NCBI GenBank assembly: GCA_016713435.1
Contig: JADJPD010000018.1
Span: 1 to 64,000 of the forward strand
Source of the DNA: Gemmatimonadota bacterium
GTDB lineage: Bacteria > Gemmatimonadota > Gemmatimonadetes > Gemmatimonadales > GWC2-71-9
DNA length: 64,000 nucleotides
Direction of reading: 5' to 3'
Below, one piece after another: positions 9,218 to 17,045 of this stretch (its first letter is position 1; the number at the start of each line of letters is the position of its first letter). The notes beneath the pieces are model-generated. The model made no database searches, was not told the DNA's origin, and saw only the letters and a list, made by a program, of their open reading frames with translations. Position numbers and translations under genes: made by a program.

Positions 9218-9296
9218 GAGGCCTACGGTTGCCGACTAGTGGGGCGTGTCACGAAGCGCACGCGGTTGGCCGGGCCCTCAGGAGTACGAGCGTGGG

Positions 9297-9422
9297 GCCT
9301 AACGACCCCGCATAAGCTGCGGCCCGAGGCTCGTTCGCGCAAGCGAACGGGCCGACGAGCGCGGGTGCTTGGAGCTGCGCCAACCGATGGCCGAGGACGC
9401 CAGCTTCATGCGGTGGTTAGGC
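9297..9422 (-). other. attC site of integron cassette
   Basis: 126-bp imperfect palindrome bounded by GCCTAAC (9297-9303) and GTTAGGC (9416-9422), exact matches to the RYYYAAC/GTTRRRY cores. The arms pair through GCCTAAC, ACC, GCAT and AAGCTG, with one unpaired G between GCAT and AAGCTG, the extrahelical base expected of an attC. A TTCGCTTGCGCGAA-type hairpin lies in the centre. Confidence 0.88.
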
Positions 9423-9441
9423 CGCGAGCGGGCGGCGCACG

Positions 9442-9900
9442 TCATGACGGGTACCGAAGGTCCCGGCGCGCCCGCTCACCGGCACGAACTCCGCGCTCAT
9501 AGGCCGCGAGTGCGGTCGCTCTCCTACGTACGGCACGATCGTTGTGTCCAAGGCGCTCCCGAACATCATCCCAGAAGGCTGCAGAGCCGATGGCTGCCAT
9601 GGCGCGCGCCATGGCGGTGAACTCGCGTGTAATCCGGCGATGAAGGTAATCCACTGCGGCTGTCTCGAGACGTGCCTGCTGTTCGCGGGACAAAGCCGCT
9701 CGAGCCAGTCTGCGCCAGATGGCCTCCTTCCGATAGCCGGACCTGAAGTACCTGGGATCCTCCGCGAGGAAGGCTATGGCCGGATCGATGGCAGGATCGT
9801 TTTGGCGCACTTGCACCTCGACGGCCCACATATCGGCCCATCGAATGGCTGTGTCCAACTCGGCTTTCTGAGCGGCGGCGGAAGGGCGATAGTGGCGCAT
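9442..9900 (-). CDS. Hypothetical cassette protein, helical
   Basis: 152-residue soluble, Ala/Arg-rich, probably all-helical protein (MRHYRPSAAAQKAELDTAI ... EFTAMARAMAAIGSAAFWDD). No family recognised. The frame is intact, and the ATG lies 27 bases after the GTTAGAC core of the upstream attC. The stop lies 20 bases before the downstream attC, as in a typical single-gene integron cassette. Confidence 0.75.
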   Translation of the reverse strand: MRHYRPSAAAQKAELDTAIRWADMWAVEVQVRQNDPAIDPAIAFLAEDPRYFRSGYRKEAIWRRLARAALSREQQARLETAAVDYLHRRITREFTAMARAMAAIGSAAFWDDVRERLGHNDRAVRRRATALAAYERGVRAGERARRDLRYPS

Positions 9901-9927
9901 CGAGGTGGCAAGAGCTATTGCGAGCCG

Positions 9928-10067
9928 GTCTAACGGTCTTCAGCGTCAGCTGCGGGGCATCGTGCCCCGTGTGAGATAACGTACGTTTCTTTGAACCACA
10001 CCGCGACTTCACGCACCACGGGCGGTCGCTCCCTTACCGCCCCGGCTGCTGCACGCCCACGTTGGCC
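9928..10067 (-). other. attC site of integron cassette (140 bp)
   Basis: One end is GTCTAAC (9928-9934), a perfect core; the other is GTTGGCC (10061-10067), near-consensus. The inner arms pair as GCGT-CAGC against GCGTGCAGC, leaving one unpaired G, the attC hallmark. The loop carries an AACGTACGTT palindrome and a segment repeated at 11902-11996. Confidence 0.75.
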
Positions 10068-10076
10068 CGCAACCTT

Positions 10077-10555
10077 TCACACCAGGCCAGGCCCGCGACC
10101 GTTCTTGACGACCCGTCCCGCGTTCAACGGCGAGCCGGCTGCCTCCCGGCAGGAAGATCGTCCACGACGCTGCCCGTCTGCGGTCATGAAAGTGGTGAGC
10201 CACCGCTTCCCGGTCAGGCCCACCACGAACCCGGCAGCCGACCGGTCAGCGCAATCTCTTCGATCTGGAGATCCTGCAGGCGCTGGATCCCGAGGTCCAG
10301 CTTTCGCTCCGCGCTCCAGCTCCCGAAGCTGATGGCGCGGAGACGCTCGACGGGCCAACTCCACGCGACCATGATGCTGGCCTGGCCGCGGGGATGCGGA
10401 GCAGCTGGAGCAGGAGTACGCCGAAGGCGTGACAACTCCAGGAAGACGGCGGAGCCGTATCCGCGCCAAGGATACGAGACCGGGAGACCGGTCAGGGGTT
10501 CTACCAGCCGTGCGAAGGTCGTCGCATCGATGCTGGGGCTGCGGGCTGATGGCAC
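10077..10555 (-). CDS. Conserved hypothetical cassette protein (frameshifted)
   Basis: Reads LVEPLTGLPVSYPWRGYGS, AVFLELSRL, VAWSWPVERLRAISFGSWS and LQIEEIALTGRLPG. After a frameshift near 10235 it continues GLTGKRWLTTFMTADGQ, and after a second near 10170 SWTIFLPGG. I recall this pattern (WRGYGS, WSW, FGSWS, FMTADGQ) from uncharacterised proteins that are common in mobile and cassette contexts; no function is established. The start lies 22 bases after the attC at 10578-10703. The exact stop is uncertain because of the indels. Confidence 0.6.
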
Positions 10556-10577
10556 TAGCTCGAGGTTCGGAGTTACG

Positions 10578-10703
10578 GGCTAACGCCCGCGCATGACCTG
10601 CAGGGCCGCGGCGCGGTCTGGGAACTGTACCGCCCGACGTCTGGCTGTGCCGGCTTGAGACAACCGATGGCCGCGCCCCGACTGGTCCATGCGCTGGTTA
10701 CCT
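10578..10703 (-). other. attC site of integron cassette
   Basis: 126 bp between GGCTAAC (10578-10584; GCGGGCGTTAGCC on the minus strand) and GTTACCT (10697-10703). The arms pair through TAAC and GCGCATG-ACC against GCGCATGGACC, leaving one extrahelical G. The SMI1-like gene's stop codon lies inside the outer arm, as is common in cassettes. Confidence 0.85.
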
Positions 10704-11159
10704 GGCATGTCGGGGCGGATATGGAGGAATCCAGAACTGCCACCACTTCTTGTTCTTGTACGCCTCTGCCATGGCCCGGAGGCTCTCCTCGCTCTCGCGA
10801 AGGTCGGCGCGCAGCTTGACGAGGAAGTCGGCGAAAGTGGCCGCATAGGGGTGGGTGTGTTTCGATTCAACCTCCAATACCAGGACGGCCCCGCTTGGAT
10901 GGGAACAGTCCATCACGAACAATTCTTCGCCGCCATCACCGCCGATGATCAGGTGGTGTGGAGGCCATGGGCGACCATTGAGGACTGTGGCTCGTATCTG
11001 GCGATTTGTCTTCGAGGACGAGCCTCGGGTTACTCACGAGCCAGAGATCCGTGGCATAGGAGTCTGGCGGAAAGGGAAGGCGAGCATCGCCTGCCGGTAG
11101 GGCTCCGGCAGCACGAGGTCCAGCTCTCGCTCCATGTGCTCCAAGTCGGCAGGAGTCAT
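10698..11159 (-). CDS. SMI1/KNR4-family protein (two compensating frameshifts)
   Basis: Starts MTPADLEHMERELDLVLP, then PYRQAMLAFPFRQ, typical of SMI1/KNR4 (SUKH) domains. After a one-base loss it continues DSYATDLWLVSNPRLVLED; after a one-base gain it reads HHLIIGGDGGEELFVMDCS, the conserved core GGD strand, and ends EAYKNKKWWQFWIPPYPP. SUKH proteins often act as immunity proteins against polymorphic toxins, but a solitary cassette copy could do something else. The ATG lies 23 bases after the upstream attC core. The two shifts cancel, which favours sequencing error over decay. Confidence 0.7.
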
Positions 11160-11182
11160 AAGGATCGGCAAGAGGGCATGGC

Positions 11183-11278
11183 AGCTAACGTGCGAGTTCA
11201 GCCGCCCCCGAGGAGCGTAGCGAGGAGGGAACCGGCAAGCAACGCGTGCCCGCGGTCGGCTGCAACGCCGGGTTAGGC
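11183..11278 (-). other. attC site of integron cassette (96 bp)
   Basis: Textbook attC: AGCTAAC (11183-11189) and GTTAGGC (11272-11278), with inner arms pairing TT-CAGCCG against TTGCAGCCG around one extrahelical G. It separates the DUF3592-like and SMI1-like cassettes. The SMI1-like start codon follows 23 bases later on the minus strand. Confidence 0.9.
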
Positions 11279-11433
11279 CCCTCAGCCGTCCACACTGACA
11301 TGCTTCACGAGGGCATCTCCCGCAATGCCACGGCCCCTCGGACCAGGAAGATTTCCACTGCCCAGCGCACAATCGCCCATCTCATCATAGCATACCCTAT
11401 TGCATTGCCTAGACCGAGGCATAGAGCAGTTCA

Positions 11434-11871
11434 CTAGAGCCGTCCACCCTTGACAAGCCAGAGCGTGATCATCGTAGCGACCCACATAGCGACAACCACT
11501 GCGATGACCGTTGTTCCCTGGGATGCCTCGAAGAGTCGGTCCTCAATGTTCCCGGCAACGGCAATCTCGGGGTTTCGGGCAAAGTATGTGACGATGAATG
11601 AATCCCCAACTTGGATATCTTCGAATCGCGGGTTTCCCGCGCCTGCGTAACCCTTCCCTCGATACGTTTTGCCGCCCGCTTCAAACTCGTAGTCGATATA
11701 CCGGTGGTCCGACGGTCGCTTCCCGAGCACTCGCGCCGCTGCGGTGCGAGGCTCACGGGCGATGGTCTCATACGTAGCACGCGGCGAGCGGCTTGAGAAG
11801 ATCCAAGAGATGATCACGGCACAGAGTGCCCATACAGTGAATCTCCGGAAGCCAGCCATGAGCATCTGCAT
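11434..11871 (-). CDS. DUF3592-like membrane protein (array cassette)
   Basis: 145-residue protein with two membrane helices (FTVWALCAVIISWIFSS near the N-terminus and TVIAVVVAMWVATMITLWLV near the C-terminus). They flank a beta-rich domain: YIDYEFEAGGKTYRGKGYA and VGDSFIVTYFARNPEIAVAG. This is the usual DUF3592 arrangement, of unknown function. The frame is intact. The next cassette encodes a related protein, so the array carries two members of one family. The ATG chosen, MQMLMAGF, follows the attC-like remnant at 11902-11996. Confidence 0.75.
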   Translation of the reverse strand: MQMLMAGFRRFTVWALCAVIISWIFSSRSPRATYETIAREPRTAAARVLGKRPSDHRYIDYEFEAGGKTYRGKGYAGAGNPRFEDIQVGDSFIVTYFARNPEIAVAGNIEDRLFEASQGTTVIAVVVAMWVATMITLWLVKGGRL

Positions 11872-11901
11872 TGAGCCGGACCCCTCGGGGAGGAGTGCCC
11901 A

Positions 11902-11996
11902 GTGTGAGATAACGTACGTTCTTTGTGAACACTCCGCGACCCGAGGCGCCACGGACGGTTGCACATCACGCGCGCCGACTGCTGCACGCCATAGGT
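11902..11996 (-). repeat. attC-like remnant, homologous to 9969-10060
   Basis: Shares GTGTGAGATAACGTACGTT, a CCGCGAC block and GACTGCTGCACGCC with the loop and outer arm of the attC at 9928-10067. The outer arm GCGTGCAGC is kept, but the matching GTTAGAC arm is missing, so it looks like a truncated attC between the two DUF3592-like cassettes. Confidence 0.6.
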
Positions 11997-12127
11997 GGAT
12001 GGCAGCGAGCCGGGATACAATGCTGCATCCCGAGCCATCGGCGCGGGCAGTTGAGCTGCCCCAGTCTTGATGGACAGCCGGTCAGGGTGCTGGCTCGGGG
12101 GCCTGGCCGAGCACCCGGCCCTGGCAC

Positions 12128-12578
12128 TCAACTCACCGAGCCTCCGGTGCTGCCGGGGCGGTTCACAGTGCGCACGCAGAAGAGTGCCCACATGAAACCA
12201 CTCGCCATGGTCCCGAATACTAGCGCGCTCATCCAACGATTTCGCACCGCATCCCTAAGAGCCTCCATCGGGTCGTCACTCGTGCTCAGCTCAGGTCGGG
12301 AGGCACTATATCGAATCTTGACGGTATCTCCAGGCACCAGCTGCTCGTAAACGGCGTCCGGTCGCGAACGACACTTCCCGACTGGAATACCGTTGGCCTC
12401 CTACCACATAGGCGTATTCGATCGTCCGGTGTTCATGAGGTATGGTGCGGACGACAATGCCAATGCCCTCTACCCCATCCTTCACGATGGTTTCTTGTGG
12501 CAACTCCCTTATTCCAAGCAATGCCCGCAGCACAAACACCGCAATGCACCAGAAGGGCGCCAATACACGCTTGCACAT
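12128..12578 (-). CDS. DUF3592-like membrane protein, second copy (frameshifted)
   Basis: Start region MCKRVLAPFWCIAVFVLRAL (membrane helix), then IEYAYVVGGQRYSSREVSF. A one-base shift near 12350 moves the reading to VYEQLVPGDTVKIRYSASRP and a final helix SALVFGTMASGFMWALF. The order helix, GGxxY strand, PGDxVxxxYxxxxP, helix matches the neighbouring cassette at 11434-11871, so these are diverged paralogues. A start 14 codons further upstream is also possible. Function unknown. Confidence 0.65.
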
Positions 12579-12757
12579 GACGCACCCCGCGAAAACCTGG
12601 ATCAAGGAGAGAAGACCCACCGCAACACGCGGTCCAATAAGATCATTCCGAAGCTAGCGATCTCCTGGCACTCAAGTATCGGAAGCGATAGGAGCCATCG
12701 GACGCGACACGCCCGCCAGCTGCAGGCCACCGGCCCTGGCCGGCTCGCACCGCGGGG

Positions 12758-13351
12758 CTAGTTCCCCGCCCCCTGCAGCGCCCCATTCGCCAGCGCCTGC
12801 TCCAGGCCCGACAGGGCCCCCACCCCCTGCCCCTGCGCCACGATCCGCCCCGTGGCGTCGCGGATCACCACCAGCGGCCGGGTCCAGGTGTCGCCCACCA
12901 CGATGCCGAGCGGGGAGAGCGCGGCGTCGAGGCCGCCGGAGCCCCAGTGGCGGACGTGGATGGGCTGGAAGGGCGCCTGGTGCTTCGTCAGGAAGGGGAC
13001 GATCTCCGCGACATCCTCGTCGGGATCCGTGGAGTACGCCTGGAAGTCGATGCCCCGCGGCCCGTAGAACCGGGCCAGCGAGCTCAGCTGCGGGAACATC
13101 CGCTGGGTGATGGGGCAGCGCGGTCCGTACAGCACCACGATGGAAGGGCGCCCCATGGGCCGCTGGATGCGCTGGGCGAGCTCGCGCACGGAGATCTGGG
13201 TCACGCCCGGCACTTCCGCCGGCCCTCCGTCCTCAGCGACCTGGGCCTGCGCGGCCACCGGCGCACCCCGCGTGACGAGCGCGGACCGGACCCGGCCCAC
13301 CAGCACCAGGGCCACCAGCCCAGCCAGGACGATGGCCAGCACGATTCGCAT
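12758..13351 (-). CDS. Membrane-anchored thioredoxin-like protein with one active-site Cys
   Basis: 197 residues: an N-terminal anchor (IVLAIVLAGLVALVLVGRV), then a thioredoxin-like fold (RPSIVVLYGPRCPITQRMF, GIDFQAYSTDPDEDVAEIVPFL, TRPLVVIRDATGRIVAQGQG). The position of a CxxC motif reads GPRC, so only the second cysteine (about residue 79) remains. It may be a peroxiredoxin-like, disulfide-shuffling or non-catalytic member. The cis-proline position is TRPLVVI. Likely periplasmic. The unknown gene upstream runs into it by an open frame. Confidence 0.65.
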   Translation of the reverse strand: MRIVLAIVLAGLVALVLVGRVRSALVTRGAPVAAQAQVAEDGGPAEVPGVTQISVRELAQRIQRPMGRPSIVVLYGPRCPITQRMFPQLSSLARFYGPRGIDFQAYSTDPDEDVAEIVPFLTKHQAPFQPIHVRHWGSGGLDAALSPLGIVVGDTWTRPLVVIRDATGRIVAQGQGVGALSGLEQALANGALQGAGN

Positions 13352-14444
13352 CGGGCCTCGCGACGGAACGGAGGAGGGTTATGGAGGGTGCCGCGGCACC
13401 GCACAGGCGTGCCTGACTCGGCGCCCTGCTCCAAGCTACATCCGTCAGGCTCGCGCCCCTCTCGGGCGTGCTGATTCCGGGAGGAGGGATTCGGGTTTGC
13501 GGGCCGACACTCGGCGGGATACCGGCAGGCATCACCACCAGGACCCTCGCGTGGCCGGGGTCAGTGATACCTCCTGGGCTGCCGCCCGGTCCCGGGACCA
13601 GCCAGTACCCATCGCGGTTATAGCCGCTGTACCAGAAGAGCAGTTCGGACACCCCGTCGCCGTCGTAGTCGCCCGCATCCACCAGCGTGAGGCCGACGCC
13701 GAGGAACTCGACCTCGGTGCCGACCCGGAACCAGTGCGCGCTCCACGCCTCGTCGAAGTCGGGACCATCGCAGGTGGCCCGCTCAGGGGCGGCACGCACC
13801 CCCACGAGGCGCTCCCCCGTCACTGCGCGGTAGGCCTGGACCACGCGCAGGTCGGCCGCCGTGTAGCGGGCGATCGTGTCCACCGTTCCGTCGCCGCCCT
13901 CGCACGTAAGCACCACCCGGCTCGCGAACTCGGGCATCACCCGCGCCAGGACCTCTGGCGGCGGCTGGTCTCGCTTCCAGCGGGCAGGGTCCCGGTAGTT
14001 GGGCCGGGAGACCACCACGACGGGCCGGCGGGCCGGCGCGTCGCACCAGCCGCCGAAGAGCCCGGCGCGGTCGGGGATGGTGTACCGCGCCGAGTCGGGC
14101 GCGGTGCCGAGGAAGCGCTCCCTGGCCTCCCGGAGGAAGAAGCCGGTGTCGGTCGGGGCGGGCGACGTGAACGTCCCGAGCCGCCGGCCATCGAACGCCA
14201 CCGTCCAGGTCACGCCCTCCGGCCGCACCGGGAGTTCAGGCAGGGGGTCGCTGAGGGACTGCCAGCCGCTGGCCGTGCGCGCGAACAGCACCCGGAGCGA
14301 CGGCGTGGGGCCCAGGTCGCACTGGGGCTCCTCGAGGACGCCGACGAGGATGGTCGGCGTGAGCCCCGGGGTGGACTGGGGCCACGCGGGGAGCGCGGCC
14401 AGCAGCCCGGCGAAGGGGAGGCACGTGAGGCGGCCCAGCATCAC
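13233..14444 (-). CDS. Secreted FG-GAP/VCBS-like protein, 3' end uncertain
   Basis: Signal peptide MMLGRLTCLPFAGLLAALPA, then a long domain of unknown family. Near residue 255 comes VDAGDYDGDGVSELLFWYSG, a calcium-binding FG-GAP/VCBS-type DxDGDG loop that in relatives lies close to the C-terminus. After YWLVPGPG the frame runs into Pro/Arg-rich sequence and overlaps the next gene by 119 bp, so the true stop was probably lost to an indel around 13.5-13.6 kb. The start overlaps the ATPase stop by 4 bp, implying co-transcription. Confidence 0.6.
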   Translation of the reverse strand: MMLGRLTCLPFAGLLAALPAWPQSTPGLTPTILVGVLEEPQCDLGPTPSLRVLFARTASGWQSLSDPLPELPVRPEGVTWTVAFDGRRLGTFTSPAPTDTGFFLREARERFLGTAPDSARYTIPDRAGLFGGWCDAPARRPVVVVSRPNYRDPARWKRDQPPPEVLARVMPEFASRVVLTCEGGDGTVDTIARYTAADLRVVQAYRAVTGERLVGVRAAPERATCDGPDFDEAWSAHWFRVGTEVEFLGVGLTLVDAGDYDGDGVSELLFWYSGYNRDGYWLVPGPGGSPGGITDPGHARVLVVMPAGIPPSVGPQTRIPPPGISTPERGASLTDVAWSRAPSQARLCGAAAPSITLLRSVARPDANRAGHRPGWAGGPGAGGPGPVRARHAGCAGGRAGPGR

Positions 14445-15202
14445 GCGCCTTCCTGGCCGTCGTCGTCACGGAGCAGCTCCCGCAGCATCCGCTCCGGATG
14501 CTCCAGGAACGCCCGCGTGACCTGGAAGTGCTCCGTCTCCCGGTACGCCACCTCCCGCGGCGGGTGCTCCCCGAACTCGTAGATCGTGGCGCCGGGGAAG
14601 CCGAGGAGGATCGGGGAGTGGGTGGCCACGATGAACTGGGAGTTCCGCTGCACCAGCCGGTGCATGGCGGCCATGAGCGCCAGCTGCCGCGATGGGGACA
14701 GGGCCGCCTCGGGCTCGTCGAAGAGGTAGAAGCCGTTCCCGCGGAGCCGGTGGAGCACCAGCGCCAGGAACGACTCGCCGTGCGACTGCTCGTGGAGCGA
14801 CCGCCCGCCGCCGGCCTCCGGGTCGTAGGCGTGCCGCGCCTCGGGGTTCTCGAGCACCGTGGCGAGGTTGTAGAAGCTCTCGGCGCGGAGGAAGAAGCTG
14901 TCGGTGGGGGCCGGGCGGGTGCGGGTGAGCGTCAGGTGCTTGAAGAGCTCGGAGTGCGACCGCCGGGTGGTGAACCGCACGTGCTTGGAGCCGCCCTCCG
15001 CATTGAGCCCGAACGCGGCGGCCAGCGCCTCCAGCAGGGTGGACTTCCCCGAGCCGTTCTCGCCGACGAAGAAGGTGACGGCGGTGGGGAACGCCAGCTG
15101 CTCCAGGTGCCGGATGGCGGGGATCGCGTAGGGATACCCGCCCTGCCGTTCGGCGGGGAGGAGCTTGAGGCGGAGGTCGGTGATGAAGCGGGGGTGGGGC
15201 AC
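14441..15202 (-). CDS. AAA/ABC-type ATPase (COG3910-like)
   Basis: 253-residue stand-alone SMC/ABC-like ATPase. Walker A is GENGSGKST (47-55), the signature region is QSHGESFLALVL, Walker B is FYLFDEPEAALS, and the switch histidine lies in IVATHSPIL. There are no membrane segments. Such small predicted ATPases are soluble; their partners and substrates are unknown. It overlaps the FG-GAP-like gene by 4 bp. A truncated, internally deleted copy lies at 7663-8001 in the same orientation. Confidence 0.85.
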   Translation of the reverse strand: MPHPRFITDLRLKLLPAERQGGYPYAIPAIRHLEQLAFPTAVTFFVGENGSGKSTLLEALAAAFGLNAEGGSKHVRFTTRRSHSELFKHLTLTRTRPAPTDSFFLRAESFYNLATVLENPEARHAYDPEAGGGRSLHEQSHGESFLALVLHRLRGNGFYLFDEPEAALSPSRQLALMAAMHRLVQRNSQFIVATHSPILLGFPGATIYEFGEHPPREVAYRETEHFQVTRAFLEHPERMLRELLRDDDGQEGA

Positions 15203-15307
15203 AGGGATCGGGGGGGGCTCGGGGTGACGGGTGAAGGATACAACCGGGCTGACCCGCCGTCAGGCACCAGCGGGTGCATCAGCCCCCGGGACGGCGGGCC
15301 GCCGTGT

Positions 15308-15706
15308 TCAGCCCTCGACCCACACCTGCTCGAACCCCGCCTCCTCGAGCACCCGCACGATGATTCCGACGATCGGGTCCGTGGCGGCCTCCTTGTTCCG
15401 GCCCCGGATCCGGTCCCACAGCGTGCGATGCCGCTCGAGCATGACCTGCCACTCGCCGTAGTCCGGTCGTGCGGGGTCCTCCGCGGAATTGCCGCCGACG
15501 CACATCAGGTAGGTGGCGTCGCCCAGCGTCGCCTGGTTGGCCCAGCCGAAGTCCTCCATGCAGATCACGTCGGCCTCCACGCCGCGGTCGCCCAGCGCCT
15601 GCACCAGCCAGGTGGAGAAGTCCTCCCCGAAGCAGCACGGATTGATGAAGTCCGGGCCGGGGCGGGAGAGGTTGAAGCGGGCGGTGTGGCAGTGGATGTG
15701 AACCAT
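15308..15706 (-). CDS. Conserved hypothetical protein
   Basis: 132-residue soluble protein: MVHIHCHTARFNLS, INPCCFGEDFSTWL, VICMEDFGWANQ and IVGIIVRVLEEAGFEQ. I recognise the pattern CCFGEDF...EDFGW as recurrent in uncharacterised bacterial proteins, but know no function. The paired Cys and the GED motif could bind metal. The start was chosen at MVHIHCH (15706) rather than ten codons upstream. Confidence 0.6.
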   Translation of the reverse strand: MVHIHCHTARFNLSRPGPDFINPCCFGEDFSTWLVQALGDRGVEADVICMEDFGWANQATLGDATYLMCVGGNSAEDPARPDYGEWQVMLERHRTLWDRIRGRNKEAATDPIVGIIVRVLEEAGFEQVWVEG

Positions 15707-15921
15707 GGTTGAACGCGATGCCCCAGTCGCCATCATCGTGGAAGCTGTCTCGGCAGCGCGGCGTCCTCAGCCCTGCCGCACGAACCGTGCGAGCCGCGGC
15801 AGGAGCGCCTTGGCTTCCGCCTCGTGCATTCCGACCCTGTGCGAGGGGAGGCAGCCTGCCGCCTCGCCCGGCTTCCCTGAACGTACTGGCATACAGCCCG
15901 CCCCGCCTCCCTGCCCGTCAG

Positions 15922-16923
15922 CTACGGCCACTCCACAGCAAGCACCGTCGCCCAGCGCGCCGGATCGGGCGGCAGTTGCTCCCCCGTCAGCTGCATCAGC
16001 AGCGCGTGCGCCTCCGTGCGGGTGATGCTGTCGGCCGCCGCCATGCGGCTCAGGAGCATCCTTCCCCCGCCCATCACCATCCGCCGCCCGTCCGCCGTCG
16101 GTGGCGGCACGGCGCGGAGCAGCTCCATCACCCGGTCCAGCGCGAAGAGGTTGGTGCCGTCGAGCACGGCGGCGATATCGGGCGTGAGCGGCGCCCAATT
16201 GACCGGCGTGCCGTCGGTGCGCAGGCGGTACGCGAGCAGGTCGGCCGCGCCCATCGCAAAGAAGTTGAAGGGATGCCGGAGCAGCTGGGCCAGTGCCCGC
16301 TCCCCCGCCGGTCCCGAGCGCGGACTGCCGAGGACCAGCAGGGCCGGCATCAGGTTGGCGAGGTTCCGGTCGCCGAGGAAGGCCTGCAGCGCGGGTTCGA
16401 CCGCGGCCTCGACATCCATGGCGGCCAGGTTGAGGCGCATGCGCTCCGTGTCGGGGGAGCGGCGGAGCAGGCTGTCCACCGGCTCCGCCGAATAGAGCGC
16501 CTCGGGATGCGTGAGGAGGAAGCCGAAGAGGTTGTTGTTCTGGCGGAGCAGCAGGGCGATGTCGGCCCAGCGGTCCGACGGCGGGAGCGAATCGGCGGGA
16601 CGCGGGAGCAGCCGGGAGCGCGCGGAGTCGCCCGGCTCGAGCACCATGATCTCGAAGAACTTGGTGGGGCGCCCGCCATGCCCCGCCGGGTAGAGCACCA
16701 CGGAGACATCGGGAAAGCCGAGCGACTGCCGCAGCGTCACGGCGCAGGTCTGGCTGGTGAGGGAGGCGTCGTGGGCGGCGAGGGAGTCGAGGAGCTGGGG
16801 GAGGGTCCAGTCGTGGAGGCCGATGACTTCGTAGCGGCCGGAGCGGGCGTCGAGGGTGGCCTGGGCTGGGGCGGCATCAGGGACGACGCACAGCAGGAGC
16901 AGCGAGATGATCGAGGCACCCAC
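15922..16923 (-). CDS. Secreted hypothetical protein
   Basis: 333 residues from a GTG start: a signal peptide (VGASIISLLLLCVVPDAAPA, cleavage near AQA), then a soluble helical protein (LHDWTLPQLLDSLAAHDA, MRLNLAAMDVEAAVEPAL, ALAQLLRHPFNFFAMGAADL) without a recognised domain. A GGGAGTGGG-like stretch precedes the GTG; the open frame continues upstream, but that part looks non-coding. It is the last of five minus-strand genes running from the subtilase, and may belong to that cluster. Confidence 0.6.
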   Translation of the reverse strand: MGASIISLLLLCVVPDAAPAQATLDARSGRYEVIGLHDWTLPQLLDSLAAHDASLTSQTCAVTLRQSLGFPDVSVVLYPAGHGGRPTKFFEIMVLEPGDSARSRLLPRPADSLPPSDRWADIALLLRQNNNLFGFLLTHPEALYSAEPVDSLLRRSPDTERMRLNLAAMDVEAAVEPALQAFLGDRNLANLMPALLVLGSPRSGPAGERALAQLLRHPFNFFAMGAADLLAYRLRTDGTPVNWAPLTPDIAAVLDGTNLFALDRVMELLRAVPPPTADGRRMVMGGGRMLLSRMAAADSITRTEAHALLMQLTGEQLPPDPARWATVLAVEWP

Positions 16924-17045
16924 CCCACTCCCGCACAATGCCCGTAGCGGGAGGTCGCCGCGCCCCGCGCGACCTACCTTTCGAGGTAACCGCGACCAAC
17001 TCACGACCGCCGGGCGCCCGCCCGCACCTCCCACCCGGTGGAGCT

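Noticed and set aside
8822..12578. Toxin-antitoxin pairs among the cassette genes
   Set aside because: The genes are single, spaced by attC sites, and none matches a known toxin or antitoxin; the SMI1-like gene alone is not sufficient.
8000..13400. Integron integrase next to the attC sites
   Set aside because: No frame on either strand shows tyrosine-recombinase motifs or the IntI-specific insertion, so the array is called integrase-less within this window.
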